From: Eublepharis macularius
Lineage: Eukaryota > Chordata > Lepidosauria > Squamata > Eublepharidae
Length of the DNA: 64,000 bases
NCBI RefSeq assembly: GCF_028583425.1
Contig: NC_072793.1
Span: forward strand, 171,779,681 to 171,843,680
Direction: 5' to 3'
Positions within the stretch are counted from its first letter, which is position 1, and each line of letters starts with the position of its first letter. Positions 55,946 to 64,000 of the stretch are shown in pieces. The notes below the pieces were generated by a model. The model was not told the DNA's origin. It saw only the letters and a program-made list of their open reading frames with translations, and did not search any database. Position numbers and translations under genes: made by a program.

Positions 55946-58378
55946 CTACCCCTAGATGCGGAGAAAGCTTATGACAATCTCTATTGGCAGCTCATGTTTA
56001 AACAATTTGGAAAGATGCAATGTGGGGAAAATTTCCTCAAAATAATTCAAAAAGTCTATGATAAGCAGAAAACTAGAATATTAATAAATGGGCAATTAAC
56101 AGATCGAATAGAAATCGAGAAAGGAACCAGACAAGGCTGCCCATTAGCCCCTCTTTTGTTCATATTAACACTGGAAGTACTTATGGAAAAGATCCAAAAC
56201 ACAGATGAAATCAGAGGAGCCAAAATTAGGAAGCAAGAATATAAAGTCCAAACATTTGCAGATGACTTAGTATTTATTCTAGAGGATCCTTTAACATCAA
56301 TACAGAAGCTCCTGCAAGAAATTGAGGAATATGGTGCCGTGGCTGGGTTAAAAAATTCAAAAGACAAAGCTGATTACAAAAAATATTCAAAAGCAGCAAA
56401 TGGAAGAACTAGCTCAGAAATCACAAACCGTGACCGACAAGAAGATAAAATATTTAGGAATCTGGATGACTAATAGATGTAGCTCTCTCCATGAAGACAA
56501 TTATATGGTCTTAATGAAAGCAATTTAAAAAGATTTGGAAAGATGGAAGGACTTACACATATCATTTTGGGGAAGAATTGCAGCGGTGACGATGAATATC
56601 CTTCCAAGAGTCCTATTTTTGTTTCAATCTATACCAATAGGGGTTCCCCAAGTATTTTTTAAAGAACTGAATCAGACAGTACAATCCTTTATATGGCAGA
56701 ATAAAAGACCATGAATCAAACTGAAAGCTTTACAAGATACAAAGGAAAGAGCTGGTCTCTCCTTGCCAGACTGGCCGTTATAGTATAAAGCCTGTGCAAT
56801 GACTTGGTTGAGAGAATGGAACACCTTGGAAAATGAAAGACTTTTACATTTGGAAGGACAGGACCTAATGATGGGCTGGCATGGATTTTTGTGGTACAAA
56901 AAATGGGAACATCATAATTAAGCTTCTTATGAGTGGGAAGATGCCCACTTATAAGATGCTACTGAGATTCGCGAGATTGTTATCGAGTTTTCATCTAGGA
57001 GGGTCCGGGACAGTATCCTATATAATTCATACAATGCGGAATTGGACTTTCTGGGAAATAAAGTCAAGATATTGAAGGACATTCCATTTTTAGTGCGGAA
57101 GAAAAGATTTAAGTACAAGATGTTGGCAGCTCTTTTGAGGGAACGGGACATAAAGTACAAATGGCTACTCCCGGAAGGAATCGGGTTTAGTTATAAAGAT
57201 AAAGCTTACAAGATTAATACGGAAGATCAGCTAAGGGATTTTGTGGATAAAAATCCAGAATTTGGACCAGACACCAAGCAAAAAGAAGAGGATCCGAAGC
57301 CTGAAGGGAGGGGGGAGGCAACGAGCACTCCGGTGGTAGCTGCGCAGAGGGAATTGCGCCCGAGGCCCAGGGGAGGGAAAAAGATTTAATTTGAACTGTA
57401 ATTTGTAATTTGTATGATCAACCACTCCGTCACTATTTTATTAAGCTATTTTTTTTTACTGTGGCAGTATGAAGGGAAAGCATTGAAACGTAGTGTTTAG
57501 TGTTTGTAGGTTACCTTCCCCTTTTTTCCCACCCCCCCTTCCCTTTCTCTTTTTTCTCCCTTCCTTCCCATCCCTTGTGCTATTGTAGTCTTTTGTAGTT
57601 ACTGTTTTGTAGGTTATGTATGTATGTAGTAGTTTTGTATGTTAGATATTGAAAAATAAAAAATATTATTAAAAAAAAGGAAAATGAAAGACTTTTACAT
57701 TTGGAAGGACAGGACCTAATGATGGGCTGGCATGGATTTTTGTGGTACAAAAAATGGGAACATCATAATTAAGCTTCTTATGAGTGGGAAGATGCCCGCT
57801 TATAAGATGCTACTGAAACCAGGTGTATTAAAAAATAGAAAAGAAATGACTGATCTAGATAAAGAATTGGGCTGGTGGGGCCAGGCACAATTGGAATCTA
57901 GATTTTAAAAAAGGCAAGACAATGGGTTTCTATGAAATAGAAGAGAAAATTGATATGATAATGTGTGGTACCAATGTTAAAATGGTAAAGAAAATATATG
58001 GTGAGCTTTTAAATGTAAAACTACAGGGGGACGAAGTCAAAGACAATATGATACAATGGGCAGAAAATGTGGGGCATACAATCGATTTGGAGCAATGGTC
58101 GCAAATGAGGAAAGAAAATTTAAGGATGACAAAATCTGCCTCTTTAAAAGAAAATATTTACAAAATGTTTTATAGATGGCACTTGACTCCTATTAAGATA
58201 GCTAACATGTCTCTAAATATGCCAAACAAATGTTGGAAATGTGAAACTAAGGTGGGTACACATTATCATATGTGGTGGACATGTAAAAAAAGCGGTGGAG
58301 TTCTGGAAGATGACTCACAGAATGATCCAGCAAATTCTCAAAATTCCTACACCCAAGGTCATCCAGCTGGCTTCAAGT
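55946..58378 (+). mobile_element. L1-type LINE relic (ORF2 C-terminal half), interrupted
   Basis: 55,946-56,473 encodes the reverse-transcriptase palm in one frame: LDAEKAYDN, then GTRQGCPLAPLLF, then FADDLVFI (about 56,256-56,279). 56,474-56,965 continues ORF2 with frameshifts and stops (FWGRIAAVTMNILPRVLF, then SFIWQNKRP). 57,817-58,378 holds the C-terminus with a CWKCETKVGTHYHMWWTC zinc-knuckle-like end. It is 5'-truncated and lacks its own 3' UTR. A second element sits at 56,966-57,678. Confidence 0.85.
56966..57678 (+). mobile_element. Half-LINE (L1 ORF1 end plus 3' UTR and poly-A) inserted in the L1 relic
   Basis: 713 bp. One frame encodes the last ~115 residues of an L1 ORF1 protein, with KYKWLLPEGIGFSYKDKAYK as the C-terminal-domain signature, ending at 57,389. 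ORF2 is skipped: a pyrimidine-rich 3' UTR and an A-rich tail with AATAAA follow at once. This matches the structure of HAL1-type half-LINEs. It is 5'-truncated. It is flanked by a 138-bp direct repeat with a single mismatch (56,828-56,965 and 57,679-57,816). Confidence 0.8.
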
Positions 58379-58439
58379 AGAGGAGTGAGGAATCAAACCT
58401 GGATCTCCAGATTACAGTCCTGCTGCTCTTAACCACAAC

Positions 58440-58820
58440 AAACTGGCTCTCCAGGGAGGAGATGCCCATGGGCTGGAGATCAGGGGTAATTCTGGGAGAA
58501 CTGCAGGCCCCACTTGGAGGTTGGCAACGCCTCAGGGCTCATCAGTGAGGATGCACTGGAGTACACTGTCTCCTGACACAGACATCATGCTTCTCCTTTG
58601 GGGTTCTGCAGTTGCTGAGTCTTCCCACCCTATCCTCAATAGCTTCAGTGGGGCAGGGGTGGGACAAGGGCTGTGGCTGCATGGGCAGACACTGGTTGGC
58701 TCTGCCTGTTTCTGCCACTCAGAGGGATGTCATTGGGCACTATGACTCCTGGGCTTGACAGAGTAGCAAGTGTTTTTTCTCCATCGCTCCAGAATGTCTG
58801 TAGGATGCAATCTGAGATTT
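58440..58820 (-). repeat. Conserved 3' flank of unit 4, right part
   Basis: Resumes the shared flank with 'gggctggagatcaggggtaa', matching 40,040-40,420, 26,590-26,990 and 1,155-1,647. It probably contains the ZNF-4 3' UTR. Confidence 0.65.
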
Positions 58821-61800
58821 CTATGCTTCCTTCCCTTTGTGGATTCTTTGATGGGATTTAAGGTATCTAATCTGCTTGAAACTGTTTCCACACTCCGGGC
58901 ATTTATAGGGTTTCTCCCCAGTGTGAACTCTTTGATGGGCAGTAAGATTTCCTCTCTGACTGAAACTTTTCCCACATTCCAAACATTTATAGGGTTTCTC
59001 GCCTGTATGAACTCTTTGATGGATAGTACATAGTCCGTTGCTCTTGAAGCTTTTTCCACAATGCAGGCATTTATATGGTTTATCGCCTGTGTGAACTCTT
59101 TGATGGACAGTGAGATGCACAAGCCGCCCATATCTTTTCCCACACTCCAGACATTGATATGGTCTCTCCCCTGTGTGAACTCTTTGATGGACAGTAAGAT
59201 TGCCTATCTGCCTGAATCTTTCCCCACACTCCAGACATTTATAGGGTTTCTCCCCTCTGTGAATTCTTTGATGGACAGTAAGTTTTCCACTTTCCTTGAA
59301 GCACTTTCCACACTGCAGGCACTTATATGGTTTCTCCCCTGTGTGAACTCTTTGATGGACAGTGAGATGCACGCTCAGCTTGAATCTTTTCCCACACTCC
59401 AGACATTGATATGGTTTCTCCCCTGTGTGAACTCTTTGATGGACAGTAAGATTTCCTATCTGATTGAATCTTTTCCCACACTCTAGACATTGATATGGTT
59501 TCTCCCCTGTGTGAACTCTTTGATGGACAGTAAGTTCTCCACTCTGTCTGAATCTTTTCCCACACACCTGACAATTATATGGGTTTTCCCCTGTGTGAAT
59601 TTTTTGATGGACAGTAAGAGGTGCACTGTGCCTGAATCTTTTCCCACACTCCAGACAAGTATGTGGTTTCTCCCTTCTGTGAACTCTTTGATGGACAGTA
59701 AGTTTTCCACTTTCCTTGAAGCTCTTTCCACACTGCAGACATTTATATGGTTTCTCTGAGTGAATTCTTTGATGAACAGTAAGAGCTCCACCCTGCCTGA
59801 ATCTTTTGCCACACTCTACACATTTATATGGTTTCTCCCCTGTGTGAAATCTTTGATGGGCAGTAAGATGTCCACTCTGTCTGAATGTTTTCCCACACTC
59901 CAGACATTTATATGGTTTCTCTCCTGTGTGAACTCTTTGATGGATAATAAGTTTTCCACTTTCCTTGAAGCTCTTTCCACACTGCTGACATTTATATGGT
60001 TTCTCTGAGTGAATTCTTTGATCAACAGTAAGAGTTCCACTCTGCCTGAATCTTTTGGCACAACCTAGACATTTATAGGGTTTCTCCCCTGTGTGAAATC
60101 TTTGATGGGCAGTAAGAGCCCCAGTTTTTTTGATGCTTTTTCCACATTGCAGGCATTTATGTGGTTTCTCCCCTGTGTGAACTCTTTGATGGGAAATTAG
60201 ACTTCCACTGCAATTGAACATTTCCCCACAGTCTACACATTTATATATTTTCTTCCTGTCAAAGGTGTTATGTTGAATATTAACATCTGATTTTTTTGGA
60301 ATGTTTTCCTCTTTTTCAATGTTCTCATTCCGATTATCTTTGTATATTTTTTGCTGTTGAGAATCCTTATCCTGTGAATGACTAGAATTATTCCTCTGTG
60401 TGGGTGCGTATTTCCCCCCATTCTTCCTCAGTTCATCAGAATGCTCAATGTTGTCTTTCAGATGGAGATATGTATCCTCTTTCTCCACCACTGGCTGCTC
60501 TTTTGTTTCGTTTGCCATCTCACACCCTCCTCCTGAAAGAAAGAGAAGGGCACACTCTAAGAGAGGGACAATAGCTCGTGTTTTAATATTTATGAGAGTG
60601 GTTCTGGACAGAGGTGGCTGCCTGATGGAAAAGAAGGCAATTTATTGTGGACAAGAAACTTCAAATATCCAGTAATTTCTGTCTGCCTCTTTAACAATGC
60701 AGAGATGGGATTTAGATGTAGGAAAAAGAAGGATGTGTTTTTATCACCTTGATTTTCAGTCTGCTCAGAGGTCCTGATCGGTGTCCAGGCACATTGGCAC
60801 AGTTGGGCAGAGGTTGGGAGGGCTACAGAGCTGACTGGTGCCCTTCTAACACAGGTGTCTTAGGATATGTCCTTGTGCCACATAGTGCATGGGCTCCCCT
60901 GAGTTCTCTGATTCTGGCACCAAGAGTTTGGTTCCAGGCGGACAGAGTGTGGTTCTAATTCTAGCCACATGGAGGTAACAGAAAGTAAACGACAACTGTG
61001 AAAGGGAACGAGGGGAAACACTGGGGGAGAGTTCGATTCCTGGCTGTGGTCTAGTACCCAGGGAGAGAAAGCTCTCGGGCTGGGTCACATAAGCAATGGA
61101 GAAATCTTTGGCATTTTCTGCCCGGGGACTTGTGGGAAGGAGGCACTCTGGCTTTAAGGAGGAAGAGCAGGCAGACAGCCCAGGGCAGCCAGGCTTGGAG
61201 AAGGCAGTCAGAAGCAACCATCCAGCAGAACAGAGATTCACTGCCAAATGACCGAGTGAGAAACAAGCTGCCAGATAAAGACAGCAGCTGGGTTCATTTT
61301 ATTCTGAAGAACAAGCCACAAACTAAGATGTCAAATGTACTTCTTTCTTTAAACATCACAGAAGTAAAGTGTGAGGAAAGCACTTACATTTTTCCATATT
61401 TGAAGTTTAGTGCTCAGAAGCTGTAGTCTTACAGTGTTCAATTATTTGCCTTTTGTGTATGAACTGAATGGACGTCAGATACCTCCTTATCAATGAAGGC
61501 CCAGGTCACAGCAGTTGCCTGGTCTGCTTTTTTCACCTTCAGCAGGTCAGGCAGCTGGACCCCCTACCTTTCAGCCCCTGAGCTAACAACAGAGATCCAT
61601 GGAATGGTCACCTCCAGGCTGGACTACTGTCACTTGCTCTAGGCAGGGCTTACCTTCGGTCTGCTCCGAAAATTACAACGGGTCCAGAAGGCTGCTGCAC
61701 ACATCTTTACAGGTATTCCATGTAGGGCGCATATCACTTCCATCTTGCAGCAGCTACTCTGGCTCTCTGTGGCGTTCTGGATCAGATTCAAGGTTTTCAT

Positions 61801-64000
61801 TTTGACATGTAAAGCCCTTAGCGGACAGGGACCAGCATACCTCTGGAACTGCCTCTCGCCATATGAACCGCAGAGAGTGCTTAGGTCAGCTGACAAACCT
61901 CTACTGGTGGTCCCTGGCCCCAGGGAGGCTACACTGGCCTTGACCAGAGCCAGGGCCTTTTTAGTCCTGACTCCAACCTGGTGGAACTCTCTGTCAGTAG
62001 ATACACGGGCCCGCCAAGATCTTTTATCCTTTCGGTGGATATGGAAGACTGAGTTCTTCCCCCAGGCATATGATTGAGGCCAGTCCTCTATCCATCTTAG
62101 AGCCACCCTACCAGTCTCTACCGGTATGGCGATCTTGGCGCCTCCCTCACCCCCCATACACTGTTGGCAGTGGTGGTCCACAGTAAACTCTGTTAGAACT
62201 ATGTTCTTTTAATGGAAACTGATGTTGCTATTGTTTTACTGTAGTTTTAACGTGTATTGAAATTGTTGCAAGCCGCCCAGAGCCCACTTGCGGGGAGGGC
62301 TGGCTAGAAGTTTGAATGAATTGCATGCTATACTGTCTACGATAAACAGTCCCCTTTCTGAAACTGGTATCCTTTGATCCTTACACTCCTAAAAACCTTC
62401 ATTCTGGGGCACGTGCTTTATGCAGAATATCTCTTATGAGGGAGAGTTCAAGAATTTCCCCCTACTTCCTTGTTGGCTGATGTAAAGGGAAGGGGGGGTT
62501 GTGATACTATTAAAGAAGGGTTTTTTCATGCACGAAGGCTATAAACCTCTTAGAGGCTTCTGGAGGCAGCTCTGAGAAACATTAAAGGAGTTTTTTTCTG
62601 GTAGGGAGCCATCTTGGTCTGCACTAGAATGTCAAGTTTCGATTCCAGTCAAGACCTTAGAGACCAACAACATTTCCAGAATGTAAGCTTTGAAGAGATA
62701 TCAGATGAAGGAAGGCCTGACTCTTGAAAACCTATGCTCTGGAAATCCTGTTGGTCTCTGAACTGCGACTGGACTTGAAGAAATGGGATGGAATGAGATA
62801 AAGACTGGGCAGAGGTGGTCTCCTTGCTGAGGTGGAGCAATGTAAGCTTACAGCCAGCAGGATAAATCCCTCATTCCCAGAGGCACAACACAGGCCTGCA
62901 GGATCGTTTTACCACAACTGACTTTTGCTCTCCCCTCCTACTAAGATCCCTTTTCCATGTTTCTTGTGGAACTAAGTCCAGTGCCTGACTGGCTTCTGCA
63001 GACAACATGAAACTGGCTGTTCACCGGGAGGGGAAAGTACTGGCTAGGGTGTAAAATACAACGAGGAAGGAAGGATATGGATTATGTATTGGCTTACTGG
63101 TTCTGGATGGCCCAGGCCAGTCAAATCTCGGAAGCTAAGCTGGGCTGGCCCCTGTTAGCGTTTGAATGGGAGACCACCAAGGAAGTCCAGGGTGGTTATG
63201 CAGAGGCAGGAACGGGCAAAGCACCTCTGTGGAGTTCAGAAACATTTGCTAACCTCCTTGGAGTGGAGTACCATTTCTAGATCACCTTCAGCCAATTCGG
63301 TCTTATCTTCACATGTTTTTTGATAAACAGCATATTCTTTTTACAGATGCTACCCTATACTTGATCTGGAAGTTCCATTTTTAAATCTCTTTCCCGATTT
63401 TTTAAAAAAATGTAAAATATAGATTTTTTAATTTGATTGCTGAAAATGTCCTAATCTGGCCTGCTTTATTTCACTCACACCCAGGACTGAAATGTTTAAA
63501 GGTTCCAGTTCTTGTTTTACCATTTACGACTTACCTGGATTCCCTAGTCCTTTCCCAAGGATTTTCAATGCTATCAAAAGGAAGATGCTGGATTTTAGAT
63601 TGGCATACTCAATGCGCCAGAACCTTAGGAGTCACACACAGCACTGCTCCGTGCTGCAGAGGGAGGAAAAATGTGTTCATATGAGAGCTCTCTGGAGTTG
63701 CCTTCAGTCACGCGTCTGCAGTAAAGGACATGCTTAGCTTTGCAGGCCCAGGATCAAGGCCTGGCACCTCCAGTTCAAGGGATCTCGGATGGAAGAGGAT
63801 GGGAAACACACTTGGCCAGACAGCCCCCGCCACCAGGAGAGGAGAAGTCTTGGCAGAAGCGATCTGACGGGGTAGAAGGTAGTTTCCTCTTTCATACGTT
63901 CAAAATCTACAGGCCCCATTTCAGCATCTGCCTATCATCTAGTCTCTTTTGAGGAGAAGCAACAGTGAAGAAGAACAATGCCACAGAAACACACCCACCT
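58821..64000 (-). CDS. ZNF-4: KRAB C2H2 zinc-finger protein, 17 fingers (partial, 5' end outside window)
   Basis: The zinc-finger exon runs 58,821-60,532 (acceptor CTTTCAG). The preceding exon's donor (GTGGGT) lies at 63,993-63,998, so only the last two bases of the KRAB-B-like exon (63,999-64,000) are in the window; KRAB-A and the MQPAQ start exon are expected just beyond. The exon encodes a linker ([20 protein letters not shown], near ZNF-3) and 17 fingers. Finger 3 has Asp in place of its first zinc-binding His, and the linkers after fingers 3 and 6 are one residue short (HSEKP). Predicted contact residues (-1,2,3,6): CGSS, KGAA, QGTV, EGKI, QGHA, QGAV, EGKV, HAPV, QGEV, QGNV, LVHV, EGKV, QGNV, RVHV, SGLI, QGNA, QRYS. 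This array is more varied than that of ZNF-3. Likely a nuclear repressor. Confidence 0.85.
61467..62321 (+). mobile_element. CR1/L2-type LINE 3' fragment in ZNF-4 intron 2
   Basis: Encodes the C-terminal part of ORF2, with frame breaks: SRLDYC, LLRKLQRVQKAAA, FKVFILTCKALSGQGPAYL, then PTWWNSLS and WKTEFF. It ends in a typical tail 'gcaagccgcccagagccc'. Unit 3 reads through at about 43,400 without it, so it inserted after the ZNF-3/ZNF-4 duplication. Confidence 0.75.
62590..62790. repeat. Decayed foldback retroposon (hammerhead-repeat superfamily), copy 2
   Basis: Same insertion as 43,650-43,870, with 'gagaccaacaacatttccag' and 'ctctggaaatcctgttggtc' arms. Confidence 0.45.
63098..63195 (+). 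repeat. 5S-rRNA-derived repeat, copy 2
   Basis: Orthologous to 44,919-45,010: 'tctcggaagctaagctggg', then 'atgggagaccaccaaggaag'. Shared by ZNF-3 and ZNF-4 introns, so older than their split. No transcription terminator or full 5S length, hence not a functional 5S gene. Confidence 0.7.

Overview
The window looks like part of a squamate (lizard or snake) genome. The evidence is a tandem cluster of KRAB zinc-finger genes with vertebrate exon phases, set among CR1/L2-type and L1-type LINE pieces, a BEL/Pao element, a tRNA-derived CORE-like SINE, 5S-rRNA-derived repeats and several hammerhead-ribozyme-bearing retroposons of Penelope-like type. That mixture fits squamates better than birds or mammals. 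The species cannot be read from the sequence.

Layout: four KRAB-C2H2 zinc-finger genes, all on the minus strand, sit in tandem duplicated units. Each unit has a conserved 3' flank, a zinc-finger exon, a KRAB-B-like exon (147 or 138 bp), a 127-bp KRAB-A exon, a 15-bp start exon (Met-Gln-Pro-Ala-Gln), a ~2.4-kb conserved upstream block ending in a LINE tail, and a further spacer. Unit 1 covers about 690-10,368 (ZNF-1, 16 fingers). Unit 2 covers about 25,845-39,240 (ZNF-2, 13 fingers). Unit 3 covers about 39,241-54,250 (ZNF-3, 21 fingers, the first degenerate). Unit 4 runs from about 54,255 past the window end (ZNF-4, 17 fingers, KRAB exons outside). ZNF-1/ZNF-2 and ZNF-3/ZNF-4 are the closest pairs. 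Because the units are paralogous, each can serve as the empty-site reference for insertions in the others.

Between unit 1 and unit 2 lies a 15.5-kb endogenous retrovirus (10,373-25,840, plus strand). Its two 1,381-bp LTRs show no difference by eye, its target duplication is AAAG, and gag, pol and env are all long and open, so it is very young. It is unusual: a tRNA-Ala-type primer binding site, a repeat-rich leader, a Gag with a coiled coil and an Arg/Gly-rich region but no zinc knuckle, a Gag-Pol UAG junction in one frame, an Env that does not look gammaretroviral, and a 3' region with 18 exact copies of ATGAATT in about 730 bp. I cannot place it in a named family.

Other elements are a solo LTR (8,419-9,017, target duplication ATAT), a broken BEL/Pao element (33,768-~38,470), three insertions of one hammerhead-like retroposon with 10-13 bp target duplications (39,038, 45,111, 48,716), a second hammerhead-like foldback retroposon (44,603-44,817), and an L1 ORF2 relic interrupted by an ORF1-plus-3'UTR 'half-LINE' flanked by an exceptionally long 138-bp duplication (56,828-57,816).

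Functionally, KRAB zinc-finger proteins are nuclear DNA-binding repressors that recruit TRIM28 and typically silence retroelements. A fresh retrovirus lodged inside an expanding cluster of them fits a host-element contest, but no target relation can be shown from sequence alone.
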